Below are positions 18,387 to 27,599 of a DNA stretch of 64,000 nt, piece by piece. Origin of the DNA: Qipengyuania gaetbuli. GTDB lineage: Bacteria; Pseudomonadota; Alphaproteobacteria; Sphingomonadales; Sphingomonadaceae. The number at the start of each line of letters is the position of its first letter. Positions within the stretch are counted from its first letter, which is position 1. The DNA lies in contig NZ_JAIUZO010000002.1 in NCBI RefSeq assembly GCF_020171365.1, positions 1,488,001-1,552,000 on the forward strand, in the 5' to 3' direction. The notes beneath the pieces were generated by a model, which saw only the letters and a program-made list of their open reading frames with translations, ran no database searches and was not told where the DNA came from. A program made the position numbers and the translations under genes.

Positions 18387-19526
18387 TCACTCCATGCCGA
18401 CCGATGCGGCAAGGCTGCCCACCGCTTCGAGGAATTCCTCGCGGAAGTCCTGCACGACCTGACGACTGGAACGGACCTGTTCGACCAGCCCGACGCCCTG
18501 GCCGACGAAATAGCTCACCAGTTCGTGCGCCTGCCGGTTGCCTGCCGCCGCTTCCCGCTCGATGCGGGCAAAGGCGGGTTCGGAGACCATGCCCATCAGC
18601 GGCATCGGCAAGGTCCCGGGGCCGTCTGCCGAATCCCACGCATCATGCCATGCGGTCTTCAACTGGCGTGCGGGCTTGCCGGTGCGGCTTTTTGAACGGA
18701 CGGTATCGCGGCTGCGTGCGGCGATCATCCGCGCGCGGAAGGCCTCGGAGGTTTCCGCCTCGGGCGTGGCGAGCCAGATCGAGCCGGTCCATGCGCCTTG
18801 CGCCCCGGCCGCCATCATGCCGGCCATCTGGCCGCCGGTCATGATGCCGCCGGCCGCAAGTACGGGGATGTCGTGCCCGGCCCGCCTGAGTTCGCGCACG
18901 ACCTCGGGGATCAGGACGAGGGTGGATACCTCGCCGCAATGACCTCCGGCTTCCGTGCCCTGCGCGACGATGATGTCGACGCCGGCCTCTGCCTGGCGGA
19001 TGGCATGTTCCTTCGCACCGACGAGTGCCGCCACGGGCACGCCGCGCCTCTTGCCTTCCTCGATCATCGCGGGCGGCGCGATGCCGAGCGCATTCGCGAT
19101 CAGCCGGATGGGATGGCGGAAGGCGACCTCCATCAAGGCGAGCCCGTTTTCAGGCGTAATGCCCATGCGTTCACGCAGGATCGGCATCTCGGCCTCGGGG
19201 GCGATGCCATAGTGGCCGAGCACCTCGTTCACGAAGCCCTGGTAAGCAGGGTCGATAGCTGCCGCGCGGGACTGGTTGTCGCCAAGGTCGCGTACGCGCG
19301 GATCGACGATCTCCGGCACGAGCACGTCGACGCCGTAAGGCGCGCCGTCGACATGGGCGTCGATCCAGGCAAGCTCTTCCTCGAGCTGGTCGGGACTGAA
19401 ACGCGTGGCGCCCAGCACGCCGAACCCGCCGGCCTTGCTCACTGCGGCGACGACGTCGCGACAATGGCTGAAAGCGAACAGCGGGAACTCCGCACCGGTC
19501 AGTTCGCAGACGCGGTTCATCGGCAT
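18387..19526 (-). CDS. Nitronate monooxygenase / 2-nitropropane dioxygenase-like flavoprotein
   Basis: 379 residues, TIM-barrel FMN enzyme of the NMO family. Visible motifs are VVAAVSKAGGFGVLGATRFS, the EGTEAGGHCG-type phosphate loop (IVAQGTEAGGHCGEVS), and VLAAGGIMTGGQMAGMMAAGAQGAWTGS. The start is the ATG at 19526 after AGGGGAGA. Family members oxidise nitronates, but some act as enoyl reductases in acyl-CoA catabolism. Its place between scoB and a CaiB-type CoA-transferase favours a catabolic acyl-CoA role (inference). Confidence 0.88.
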   Translation of the reverse strand: MPMNRVCELTGAEFPLFAFSHCRDVVAAVSKAGGFGVLGATRFSPDQLEEELAWIDAHVDGAPYGVDVLVPEIVDPRVRDLGDNQSRAAAIDPAYQGFVNEVLGHYGIAPEAEMPILRERMGITPENGLALMEVAFRHPIRLIANALGIAPPAMIEEGKRRGVPVAALVGAKEHAIRQAEAGVDIIVAQGTEAGGHCGEVSTLVLIPEVVRELRRAGHDIPVLAAGGIMTGGQMAGMMAAGAQGAWTGSIWLATPEAETSEAFRARMIAARSRDTVRSKSRTGKPARQLKTAWHDAWDSADGPGTLPMPLMGMVSEPAFARIEREAAAGNRQAHELVSYFVGQGVGLVEQVRSSRQVVQDFREEFLEAVGSLAASVGME

Positions 19527-19597
19527 CGCATTCTCCCCTCGATTACTCCCTCGCAGCATCGTGCGGGGCGAATCGGAGGCTGGCAATACCCGTTGCG

Positions 19598-20254
19598 TTA
19601 GGAAACGTAATTTGCCGTCGTTTTGGCGGCGATCTCGTCGGCCGTGATGCCCGGTGCCATCTCGATGAGACGGAACGGGCTGTCGTGGTCGGGGCGCTGG
19701 AACACGGCCAGATCGGTGATGATCATGTCGACGACATTGCGGCCCGTCAGCGGCAGCGTGCATTCGGGAATGAACTTTGGGCTGCCGTCCTTGGCCGTGT
19801 GTTCCATCACGACGATGATCTTCTTCACGCCTGCGACGAGGTCCATCGCGCCGCCCATGCCCTTGATCATCTTGCCCGGGATCATCCAGTTGGCGATGTC
19901 GCCGTTTGCGGCCACTTCCATCGCGCCCAGCACGGTCAGGTCGATGTGCCCGCCGCGGATCATGGCAAAGCTCGCCGCGCTGTCGAAATAGGCCGAGTGC
20001 GCCAGTTCGCTGATGGTCTGTTTGCCGGCATTGATGAGATCGGCGTCTTCCTCGCCTTCATAGGGGAAGGGGCCGATGCCAAGCATTCCGTTCTCGCTCT
20101 GCAGCGTGACGTGCATGCCTTCGGGGATGTGGTTGGCCACCAGCGTCGGGATGCCGATGCCGAGGTTGACGTAATAGCCGTCCTTCAGCTCGCGCGCTGC
20201 GCGGGCGGCCATCTGGTTACGGTCCCAGCCGGTCTTTTCTGCCGTGTCGCTCAT
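19598..20254 (-). CDS. scoB: 3-oxoacid CoA-transferase subunit B
   Basis: 218 residues, class I CoA-transferase beta subunit. The catalytic glutamate lies in the SENG motif ([12 protein letters not shown]), preceded by [20 protein letters not shown]. It pairs with the ScoA subunit encoded at 21697-22407. The two are not adjacent: an NTF2-like gene and an acid-phosphatase gene lie between them. It starts one base after the phosphatase stop, so all four genes are probably on one mRNA. Confidence 0.94.
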   Translation of the reverse strand: MSDTAEKTGWDRNQMAARAARELKDGYYVNLGIGIPTLVANHIPEGMHVTLQSENGMLGIGPFPYEGEEDADLINAGKQTISELAHSAYFDSAASFAMIRGGHIDLTVLGAMEVAANGDIANWMIPGKMIKGMGGAMDLVAGVKKIIVVMEHTAKDGSPKFIPECTLPLTGRNVVDMIITDLAVFQRPDHDSPFRLIEMAPGITADEIAAKTTANYVS

Positions 20255-20255
20255 C

Positions 20256-21179
20256 TCAATTGCCTTCGCTCATGATTGCAGGCGCGTTCGATCGCGCGGT
20301 ATCGGGGTTCCAGCGCTGGTCTTCGGCAAAGACCTCGCCGATCGTGCCCTTGATGGAATCGCCGTAGACGGGGTTGGGGAGGGCGAACCACCCCTTGCCC
20401 CACAATTGCGCATAGTCGCCGCGGGCGGCCAGCTGGCGGCGCGCGGCAGGCGCACGGCCTTCCTCGTTGAAGACGTCGGCGAAGTCGCCGAGGTTATCGC
20501 CTGCCAGAGCGATGACGCAGTACTTGGCTGCGATCATCTTGCGGCGACCGTCCTTGCCGCCTCCGCCGCCATCGTCACCGCGCAGGTACAGCGTGTCGAG
20601 GTGGACTGCCTTGCCGAGCCCGGCGACCTCGATCGCACGTGCAGCGCCTTCGGGGCTATGCTGGCGGTTGGTGTTGAAGACCGGCGTGATGCCTGCCTCG
20701 CGAAGCCGGCGGATACCGGTGACGGCACCGGGCACGGGGCGCGCGAGCGATGCGGCGCTTTCTTCCCACTTGCGCCAGCTATCGCTGGTGTAGCGATTGC
20801 CCTGTGCCAGCCAGTATTCGTAGCCCTGGTTGAGCAGCACGGTCTCGTCCACGTCGAACACGACGGCAAGCGGCTTCATCCGGTCCCCGTCCATGCAGGA
20901 CGGTGCGGAGACGTCGCCGTCGATACCCATCGGCACGGCCTGCGGAATGCGGCGTTCGCGGGCGCGGGCGGTCGCGTAGTCGGCCAGCATCCGCCAGCTC
21001 TGGATGGATACGGCCGCAGCTTCGCCCGAGCCGTAGAGCCAGCGCATCGTGTCGGGCGCGTCGCTATCGAGTGTGACGGCGGGCGCGCTGGCGACAGGGG
21101 CTTCGGGCGCGGCGCCGGTCGTGGCGCAGGCCGAGAGGAGCATCGTCGAGGCGGCGATTGCGAGGCGAAGCTTCATCAT
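20256..21179 (-). CDS. HAD-superfamily acid phosphatase, lipoprotein e(P4)/class C type
   Basis: 307 residues. A lipoprotein signal peptide ends in the lipobox LSAC (about residues 15-18), so it is probably anchored in the outer membrane. HAD motif I is [12 protein letters not shown] (about 105), a loop with FNTNRQHS forms motif II, and motif IV is [14 protein letters not shown]. Class C acid phosphatases dephosphorylate nucleotides such as NMN or 5'-AMP for uptake. The start ATG at 21179 overlaps the preceding NTF2-like stop by 4 bases (ATGA). A link to ketone-body-type CoA metabolism is not obvious. Confidence 0.9.
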   Translation of the reverse strand: MMKLRLAIAASTMLLSACATTGAAPEAPVASAPAVTLDSDAPDTMRWLYGSGEAAAVSIQSWRMLADYATARARERRIPQAVPMGIDGDVSAPSCMDGDRMKPLAVVFDVDETVLLNQGYEYWLAQGNRYTSDSWRKWEESAASLARPVPGAVTGIRRLREAGITPVFNTNRQHSPEGAARAIEVAGLGKAVHLDTLYLRGDDGGGGGKDGRRKMIAAKYCVIALAGDNLGDFADVFNEEGRAPAARRQLAARGDYAQLWGKGWFALPNPVYGDSIKGTIGEVFAEDQRWNPDTARSNAPAIMSEGN

Positions 21180-21700
21180 TTGCCTTCCATGTCTGCGGGA
21201 AGCGGGTTCGCGGGCGTTTCGGCCTGCCAGTAGATCGACTGCACCAGCCAGCGACCGTCGTCCTGGCGCATCAGCTGGAACGAGTTGATGCCGCGCACAG
21301 AACCGGCGCTGCCATCCTCGTTGGTCCAGGTCCCGGCATAGGAGGACCAGGCGTGGGCGATGTCGCCATAGACCTCGATCCGGTTGACCAGCGCGCTTTC
21401 GGTGAAGCCGCGATCGATGAGGAACGGGCCGCTGCGTTCGATATAGTCCTCGACCGAGCCGCTCCAGAAGCCGTCGACCCGCAAGGCGGTCATCTTCGCG
21501 TCCGGCAGGAACAGGGCGCGCATCGCATCCCAGTCGCGCGGCTGGCCGACGGGGCCGGAAATGACGGCGTAAACCGCATCCACCGCCGCGTTGATGGCAG
21601 CCTTGTCTTCAATGTTCTCGCTCATCGCGCTCTCCCCGTGATGCCCGGCGGATGCTGCTGCCGGAACTGACAGCAGCAGGGCTGCCGCAAGCGCCCTCAT
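21176..21700 (-). CDS. Secreted NTF2-like / SnoaL-fold protein
   Basis: 174 residues. The N-terminus has a signal peptide (MRALAAALLLSVPAAASA), followed by an NTF2/SnoaL-like cone domain: AAINAAVDAVYAVISGP, DWDAMRALFLPDAKM, and the C-terminal FQLMRQDDGRWLVQSIYWQ. A shorter start at MSENIEDK would drop the signal peptide; the longer one is chosen because its ATG overlaps the scoA stop (ATGA at 21697-21700). Function unknown; the family includes isomerases, dehydratases and ligand-binding proteins. Confidence 0.85.
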   Translation of the reverse strand: MRALAAALLLSVPAAASAGHHGESAMSENIEDKAAINAAVDAVYAVISGPVGQPRDWDAMRALFLPDAKMTALRVDGFWSGSVEDYIERSGPFLIDRGFTESALVNRIEVYGDIAHAWSSYAGTWTNEDGSAGSVRGINSFQLMRQDDGRWLVQSIYWQAETPANPLPADMEGK

Positions 21701-22407
21701 GCGGTTTCCCGCGGGCGCGTCGTCACGAATTCGATCTTCTTGTCGTAGGGCGCGCCGACGATCATGCGCTGGACGTAGACGCCCGGCAGGTGGATGCAGT
21801 CGGGATCGAGGCTGCCGGCCGGCACCACTTCCTCGACCTCGACGACGCAGACCTTGCCGCAGGTCGCTGCCGGCAGGTTGAAGTTGCGCGCGGTCTTGCG
21901 GAAGACGAGATTGCCGGTCTCGTCGGCCTTCCATGCCTTCACGATGGCAAGGTCGGCGAAGATGCCGCGCTCGAGGATGTATTCCTCGCCGTCGAAAACC
22001 TTGGTTTCCTTGCCTTCGGCGACCTGCGTGCCGACGCCGGTCTTGGTGTAGAAGCCGGGAATGCCCGCGCCGCCGGCGCGCATGCGTTCGGCGAGCGTGC
22101 CCTGGGGGCAGAATTCGACTTCCAGTTCGCCGGAGAGGAACTGGCGTTCGAACTCCTTGTTCTCGCCGACATAGGAAGAGATCATCTTCTTCACCTGCTG
22201 CGTGCGCAGCAGCATCCCGATGCCCTCGTTGTCGATCCCGGCGTTATTGCTGGCGAAGGTCAGGCCCTTCACCCCGCTCTCGCGGATGGCTTCCAGCAGG
22301 CGTTCGGGAATGCCGCACAGGCCGAAGCCCCCGCTGGCGATGAGCATGTCGTCTTTCAGGATGCCCTCGAGGGCGCTGGCGGCGTCGGGGTAAAGCTTGT
22401 TCATCAA
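21697..22407 (-). CDS. scoA: 3-oxoacid CoA-transferase subunit A
   Basis: 236 residues, class I CoA-transferase alpha subunit. ASGGFGLCGIPERLLEAI near residues 24-41 is the CoA-binding GxGxxG-type loop. The C-terminal part ends with YDKKIEFVTTRPRETA. With ScoB it interconverts 3-oxoacids and their CoA thioesters using succinyl-CoA. It is the first gene of a six-gene minus-strand run with overlaps or very short gaps down to 17213. Confidence 0.94.
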   Translation of the reverse strand: MMNKLYPDAASALEGILKDDMLIASGGFGLCGIPERLLEAIRESGVKGLTFASNNAGIDNEGIGMLLRTQQVKKMISSYVGENKEFERQFLSGELEVEFCPQGTLAERMRAGGAGIPGFYTKTGVGTQVAEGKETKVFDGEEYILERGIFADLAIVKAWKADETGNLVFRKTARNFNLPAATCGKVCVVEVEEVVPAGSLDPDCIHLPGVYVQRMIVGAPYDKKIEFVTTRPRETA

Positions 22408-22604
22408 TCCTCCGTTACGGCATGGCTGCTAGCCTTGGACCGGTCGCCTGTCACCCCTGAAGAATGGCGCAGGCGCGTAAGTGAAGCAGCGCATTCGCCA
22501 TCGCAGCATACGGTGCCGGCCTTTCGTGAGTCCCCAGGCCACTTTTGGGTCTTTGCGCTGCAGGTGCGAAATAACCCCAAAAGTCAGCCTTTGTTAATTC
22601 AGTT

Positions 22605-22754
22605 ATTTGCCTCCAAATGTTGCGTCTCGTGCAACAATCCATGTGCTTTTCGCACTTGCACAAAATGTGTCCGGAAAGCATATGTAGGCCTGCCTTTCAG
22701 GCATCCTCTCCCAAGACTTTCCAAGCCCGGCTGGACTTCCAGCCGGGCTTTTTT
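22605..22754 (+). ncRNA. Candidate small RNA ending in an intrinsic terminator
   Basis: A plus-strand stretch with no gene carries, in order, an imperfect hairpin at 22629-22661 (outer stem GTGCAA/TTGCAC, inner stem GTGC/GCAC, loop TTTTC), a hairpin GCCTG/CAGGC at 22688-22702, and a 12-bp terminator hairpin. No plus-strand gene lies upstream to need the terminator, because scoA points away. That is the main argument for a short transcript. The 5' end and promoter are not defined, and no known RNA family was recognised. Confidence 0.45.
22723..22754 (+). terminator. Strong rho-independent terminator
   Basis: Perfect 12-bp stem AAGCCCGGCTGG / CCAGCCGGGCTT with an ACTT loop, running into TTTT on the plus strand. 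There is no plus-strand coding gene upstream within the intergenic region. Confidence 0.8.
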
Positions 22755-22871
22755 CTTGCCTGCACGGGGCTTTTCTCCGGACCCCTTGCGCCTCTCGCTC
22801 ATTGCAACCTTGCACGGTGACCCCATCTGGGGGGCAACCGGATACGAGTTGACGGAAGGGAGACTACCCAG

Positions 22872-25181
22872 ATGGCCGATGCCGACGCTGCGACTGCCGT
22901 GGAAGACAAGACGGTGCGGCTCCAGGTCGCCGCTGCCCGCCAGGAGGAAAGCGGCCAGGGGATCGCCCGCATGCCGCGTTCGGCGTTCCAGGCGCTGGGC
23001 ATCACCGAAGGCGATACCGTCCAGATCACCGGCAAGCGAGACACGGTGGCGATTGCCATGGCCGCCTATGACGAGGACCAGACCCTCGACGTCATCCGCC
23101 TCGACGGCCTCCAGCGCGGCAATGCCGAGGTCGGCTCGGGGGAACACGTCAAGGTCGTGGCTGCCGAATCGCGGCCTGCCACCCGTGTGGTCTTCGCCCC
23201 CGCGACCCGCGAAATGCGCCTGCAAGGGCCGGCGCAGGCGCTGAAGCGCAATTTCTTCCGCAAGCCAATCATGGCCGGCGACCTCGTCGCCACCACTGGC
23301 CAGCAGCCGGTACAGAACCTGCCGCCCAACGTGCGCGGCATGTTCAATGCACCGGCCTATGCGCTGACCCAGATCCGTCTATCGGTCGTGTCGACCAGCC
23401 CCAAGGGCATCGTCCATATCGACGAGAATACCGAGGTCGAGCTGCGCGCCGAGTTCGAGGAGCCGCGCGATGCCCGCGCCGTCGTCAATTACGACGATGT
23501 TGGCGGCATGGGCGACACCATCCAGGCGCTGCGCGAGATGGTCGAACTTCCGCTGCGCTATCCCGAGCTGTTCACCCGCCTCGGAGTCGATCCGCCCAAG
23601 GGCGTGCTGCTCCATGGCCCGCCCGGCACCGGCAAGACCCGCCTCGCGCAGGCGGTAGCCAACGAGAGCGACGCGAACTTCTTCACCATCAACGGCCCGG
23701 AAATCATGGGCTCGGGCTATGGCGAGAGCGAGAAGGCCCTGCGCCAGGTGTTCGAGGAAGCGAGCAAGTCCTCGCCTGCCATCGTCTTCATTGACGAGAT
23801 CGATTCGATTGCGCCCAAGCGCGACCGTGTGCCGGGCGAGGCGGAAAAGCGCCTCGTTGCGCAGCTGCTCACGCTGATGGACGGGCTGGAGGCGCGCTCC
23901 AATCTCGTGGTCATCGCCGCGACCAACCGCCCCGACGCAATCGACGAGGCATTGCGCCGTCCCGGTCGTTTCGACCGGGAGATCGTCATCGGCGTGCCAG
24001 ACGAAAAAGGTCGGCGCGAGATTCTCGGCATCCACACTCGTGGCATGCCGCTGGGCGACAAGGTGGACCTCAACGAGCTCGCCAAGGCGACCTACGGCTT
24101 CGTCGGTGCGGACATCGCCGCCCTGTCGCGCGAGGCCGCGATCGACGCGGTGCGCCGGATCATGCCCAAGCTCGATCTCGACGAACGCACGGTCCCGCCC
24201 GAAGTTCTCGACGAGCTGTTCGTCAGCCGCGAGGACTTCCTTTCCGCGCTCAAGCGCATCCAGCCCTCAGCCATGCGCGAAGTCATGGTCCAGGTGCCCA
24301 ATGTCGGCTGGTCCGACATCGGCGGTGTGGGCGATGCGATCGAGAAGCTGAAGGAAGGCATCGAGCTGCCGCTCAAGAACCCCGACGCTTTCCACCGGCT
24401 CGGTATCCGTCCGGCCAAGGGCTTCCTGCTTTATGGCCCGCCCGGTACCGGCAAGACGCTGCTGGCCAAGGCCGTCGCCAAGGAGGCGGAGGCGAACTTC
24501 ATCTCGATGAAGAGCTCGGACCTCCTGTCGAAATGGTACGGCGAGAGCGAGCAGCAGATCGCCCGCATGTTCAAGCGCGCCCGTGCGGTGGCGCCCTGCG
24601 TGGTCTTCATCGACGAGATCGACAGCCTCGTTCCGGCGCGCGGCAGCGGGCAGGGCGAACCGCAGGTCACCGGCCGGGTCGTCAATACCATCCTTGCCGA
24701 GATGGACGGGCTTGAGGAACTCCAGTCTGTCGTCGTCATCGGTGCGACCAACCGGCCCACGCTGGTCGATCCAGCACTGCTACGCCCCGGCCGTTTCGAC
24801 GAGCTGGTCTATGTCGGCACGCCCGACAGGGCCGGACGCGAGCAGATCCTCGGCATCCACACCGAGAACATGCCGTTGGCCGCCGATGTCTCGCTGGCCG
24901 ACGTGGCAGGCAAGACCGAACGCTTCACCGGCGCCGACCTCGAAGACGTCGTGCGCCGGGCAGGCCTCAACGCCCTGCAGCGGGCAGGCGGCGATGTGCA
25001 GGAAGTGGCGGCGGTCGATTTCGAGGAAGCCTTGAAGGACAGCCGCGCGACCGTGACCTCGCAGATGGAAGCCGAATACCAGAAGATGCGCGGCGAACTG
25101 AAGAAGCGGGCGGCGGAAATCCAGCCGATCGGCTTCATTCACGAAGGCATGGTGGAAAGCACGCGCGACCAGAAGCACTGA
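22872..25181 (+). CDS. Cdc48/p97 (VAT)-like AAA+ ATPase
   Basis: 769 residues with the archaeal VAT/eukaryotic Cdc48 layout. An N-terminal double-psi barrel (about 15-95, RLQVAAARQEESGQGIAR) and CDC48_2-like part (about 110-190) precede two AAA modules. D1 has GPPGTGKT (about 250), IVFIDEIDSIAP and the arginine-finger region ALRRPGRFDREI. D2 has a second GPPGTGKT (about 525), VVFIDEIDSLVPARG and LLRPGRFDELVYVG. Such segregases unfold or extract proteins. The family is patchy in bacteria but occurs in several alphaproteobacteria. GGAAGGGAG lies 9 bases before the start. Confidence 0.93.
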   Translation: MADADAATAVEDKTVRLQVAAARQEESGQGIARMPRSAFQALGITEGDTVQITGKRDTVAIAMAAYDEDQTLDVIRLDGLQRGNAEVGSGEHVKVVAAESRPATRVVFAPATREMRLQGPAQALKRNFFRKPIMAGDLVATTGQQPVQNLPPNVRGMFNAPAYALTQIRLSVVSTSPKGIVHIDENTEVELRAEFEEPRDARAVVNYDDVGGMGDTIQALREMVELPLRYPELFTRLGVDPPKGVLLHGPPGTGKTRLAQAVANESDANFFTINGPEIMGSGYGESEKALRQVFEEASKSSPAIVFIDEIDSIAPKRDRVPGEAEKRLVAQLLTLMDGLEARSNLVVIAATNRPDAIDEALRRPGRFDREIVIGVPDEKGRREILGIHTRGMPLGDKVDLNELAKATYGFVGADIAALSREAAIDAVRRIMPKLDLDERTVPPEVLDELFVSREDFLSALKRIQPSAMREVMVQVPNVGWSDIGGVGDAIEKLKEGIELPLKNPDAFHRLGIRPAKGFLLYGPPGTGKTLLAKAVAKEAEANFISMKSSDLLSKWYGESEQQIARMFKRARAVAPCVVFIDEIDSLVPARGSGQGEPQVTGRVVNTILAEMDGLEELQSVVVIGATNRPTLVDPALLRPGRFDELVYVGTPDRAGREQILGIHTENMPLAADVSLADVAGKTERFTGADLEDVVRRAGLNALQRAGGDVQEVAAVDFEEALKDSRATVTSQMEAEYQKMRGELKKRAAEIQPIGFIHEGMVESTRDQKH

Positions 25182-25200
25182 GCCGCAGCGGGCGGAAGGG

Positions 25201-26280
25201 TCAGACCTCTTTCGCCCGCGCGTTCGCTGCTTCCACTTCGAGGCGGTGGCGGATCAGCGCATCCGGCTGGTTTTCGCGCAGCCACTTCACCATGTGCTCG
25301 CGCACGGCGCAGCGCAGGTTGAAGAGATCGCCGATTGTCTCCGCGCTCATCGACAGGCGCAGCTCGATGCTTTCCGGATAGGCTTCGGTCATGACGAGCG
25401 CGAGATTGCGGCCGTCCCACAGGGGATGGGCCTTCACGAAGGCTTCGAATTCCTCGCGGATCGGCTCGACTTCGCTTGCCGGGTCGAGATGGAGCATGAC
25501 CGGGCCGGTCAGCTTCTCGCTCACCCGTGACCAGTTCTCGAACGTGTTGTCGAGGAAGCGTGCGGTCGGCACCACCAGCACGCGCTCGTCCCAGGTCCGC
25601 ACTGTCACGAAACTCATGCGGATCTCTTCCACGCGCCCGGCCTGGCCGTCGACCTTGACGAGGTCCCCGATGCGCAGCGGTTGGGTCAGCGCCATCTGCA
25701 GGCCTGCAATCAGCGACTTCAGCGCCGGCTGGGCGGCAGCGCCGATGGCCAGTGCGGCAAGACCGGCGGATGCGAGCATGGTCGTGCCGACCTTGGCGAC
25801 ACCCGGAATGCTCAGCATAATCAGCGAGATGGTGATAAGGACGATGGCGAAGGTCGCCGTGCGCGACAGGATCGCAATTCGGGTGCGCAGCGAACGTGTC
25901 GCCACCTCGTCGCCGGCCAGCTCCACCTGCCGTTCGTATCCGGCTGCGAAACCCTTGACCACGGCATAGGCGACCCAGCCGAGTACGAAGGGCTGGAGGA
26001 ATTTCGCCAGAACGTCCCAGCCATTGCCCACAAGGTGGTCGTTCTCTGCGGCAATGGAGATCGCAAACCCAATCATGGCCCAGCGCAGCGGCTTGCGCAC
26101 GCGCTGGACGATCACGTCGTCGATCTGGCTTTCCGATGCGCGGGTGAACCGCCGCAGCAGCGCAAAGGCGACGTAATGGACGATCAGCGCGAGAAAAATC
26201 GAGCTGCCCAGTGCGACTGCGGTTTCAATCAGGCCTTCGTAGGAAATCGGCCAGTTGCGGGGATCGTAGCGTTCTAGCAT
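25201..26280 (-). CDS. Mechanosensitive ion channel, MscS family
   Basis: 359 residues. Hydrophobic segments occupy about residues 18-200. The pore helix contains TTMLASAGLAALAIGAAAQPALKSLIAG, then the beta domain QPLRIGDLVKVDGQAGRVEEI with VLVVPTARFLDNTFENWSR. It lies 12 bases downstream of the histidine kinase gene, itself overlapping or abutting polA. Unlike the other MscS gene in this window (8260-9648) it has no BON domain. Confidence 0.92.
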   Translation of the reverse strand: MLERYDPRNWPISYEGLIETAVALGSSIFLALIVHYVAFALLRRFTRASESQIDDVIVQRVRKPLRWAMIGFAISIAAENDHLVGNGWDVLAKFLQPFVLGWVAYAVVKGFAAGYERQVELAGDEVATRSLRTRIAILSRTATFAIVLITISLIMLSIPGVAKVGTTMLASAGLAALAIGAAAQPALKSLIAGLQMALTQPLRIGDLVKVDGQAGRVEEIRMSFVTVRTWDERVLVVPTARFLDNTFENWSRVSEKLTGPVMLHLDPASEVEPIREEFEAFVKAHPLWDGRNLALVMTEAYPESIELRLSMSAETIGDLFNLRCAVREHMVKWLRENQPDALIRHRLEVEAANARAKEV

Positions 26281-26292
26281 CGGCAGAGGCGA

Positions 26293-27594
26293 CTAGGGTT
26301 TGGCGCTATCGGTTGCAAGCGAAGCGGGGCCTTCGTCGGCAGGCAGGTCGATAGTCACGACGAGCCCGTCGGGCGTGAAATCCCGCGTGACCGATCCGCC
26401 GAACTGGCGCGCGGCGGAGTTCATCAGCAGGCTGCCGAAGCCCTGCCGCTCGGGCTCTCCGTCGAGCGGGACGCCGCTTTCCTTCCACACCAGCACGACG
26501 CGATCGTCCTTACGATCCCAGGATACGTCGATGGTACCGCCGTTTGCCCAGGCACCGTACTTCACCGCATTGGTGGTCAGCTCATGGAACACGAGGCCGA
26601 GCGGCGTGATCCGCTTGGCAGGTACCAGCACTTCGGGGCCGCCGATGGTCGCCGTTTGCGACGACGAGCGGTAGGGCGCAAGTGAGGTATCGACCAGAGC
26701 CTCGAGCGAGGCGACCTGCGTCTCCAGCGCGCCCTGGCTTACTTCGTGCGCGGTCAGGAGGGCGCGAATACGCTCCGAAATGCTGTCCGTGACCGGCTTC
26801 GCTTCCGGCTTGTCGCGCGCGCTCATCTGCACGATGGCGAGCACCACCGCGAAGAGGTTCTTCACGCGGTGGTTGAGTTCGCGCGCAAGCAGGTCCGCGC
26901 GGTCGCGCGCCTCGACGACGGCAGCGGCCTGTGCGGCTTCCGCTTCGGCCCGGGCTGCGCGCGATACCAGCCTTGCACCCAGCAGGATGGCGATCAGGAT
27001 GAGGATGATGAGGCCGCCGAGCAGCGGCAGGATGCGCGCCTCCAGCCGGGCGGTTTCCGCCCCTTGTGCGGCCAGGATGTCGCGTTCGATCAGGCGCATT
27101 TCCTCGATCGCGCGGCGCAGGCGCTCCATCGCTTCCTGCCCTTCGTCGGACAGGACCGCACGGCGCGCGTCGAGCAGGCGACCGTCCTGCACCAGCAGCA
27201 CGCTGCGTTCCATCTCGTCGAACTTGGCGCGCGCGAGGGCATCGATCTGGTCGAGCAGTTCTTCCTGCCGGACTGTGGTCTGTCCCTTGAGCAGCGCGCG
27301 CAGGCGGCGCAGCGTCGGTTCGATCTGCTCGCTGCCTTCCTCGTAGGATGCGAGGTAACGCCGGTCGAGCGTGATGAGATAACCGCGCTGGCCGGTTTCC
27401 GCATTGAGCGCGGCCACTTCGACCTGCTGCAGTTCGGCAAGCACGCTGGCGGTCAGGCGCGACTGTTCGCGTTCGTCCCGTTCGCCCGCAAGGGTCTGGT
27501 AGACGAGAAAGACCACCGCGATCATCGCGCCGAAGATGACCAGCGACAGCGCCGCATTGGGCCATCGGCGCGTCGTGCGCACAGCGGCGATCAT
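26293..27594 (-). CDS. CHASE3-domain HWE-family sensor histidine kinase
   Basis: 433 residues. TM1 is ALSLVIFGAMIAVVFLVYQT; a periplasmic CHASE3 domain follows (about 40-165; ETGQRGYLITLDRRYL, ERDILAAQGAE). TM2 is LPLLGGLIILILIAILLG, then a short coiled linker and the HWE-type H-box ELNHRVKNLFAVVLAIVQ, the N-box FHELTTNAVKYGAWANGG and the VLVWKESG W-x-E motif. The start is the ATG at 27594; a TTG at 27603 overlapping the polA stop is an alternative. No response regulator or receiver domain is adjacent, so it may feed another pathway. Confidence 0.88.
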   Translation of the reverse strand: MIAAVRTTRRWPNAALSLVIFGAMIAVVFLVYQTLAGERDEREQSRLTASVLAELQQVEVAALNAETGQRGYLITLDRRYLASYEEGSEQIEPTLRRLRALLKGQTTVRQEELLDQIDALARAKFDEMERSVLLVQDGRLLDARRAVLSDEGQEAMERLRRAIEEMRLIERDILAAQGAETARLEARILPLLGGLIILILIAILLGARLVSRAARAEAEAAQAAAVVEARDRADLLARELNHRVKNLFAVVLAIVQMSARDKPEAKPVTDSISERIRALLTAHEVSQGALETQVASLEALVDTSLAPYRSSSQTATIGGPEVLVPAKRITPLGLVFHELTTNAVKYGAWANGGTIDVSWDRKDDRVVLVWKESGVPLDGEPERQGFGSLLMNSAARQFGGSVTRDFTPDGLVVTIDLPADEGPASLATDSAKP

Positions 27595-27599
27595 GTCCT

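Larger units (their letters stand above)
22408..22871. other. 464-base intergenic region between scoA and cdc48-like gene
   Basis: No protein-coding gene is convincing here. The left part must hold the minus-strand scoA promoter and the right end the cdc48-like leader. The central part (about 22600-22754) contains three stem-loops, the last a strong terminator, described separately. Confidence 0.7.

Noticed and set aside
22660..22690. GTCCGGAAAGCA resembles the SRP RNA loop
   Set aside because: The SRP consensus GTCCGGAAGGAAGCAGC is not matched over its full length and the flanking strands do not pair as in domain IV.
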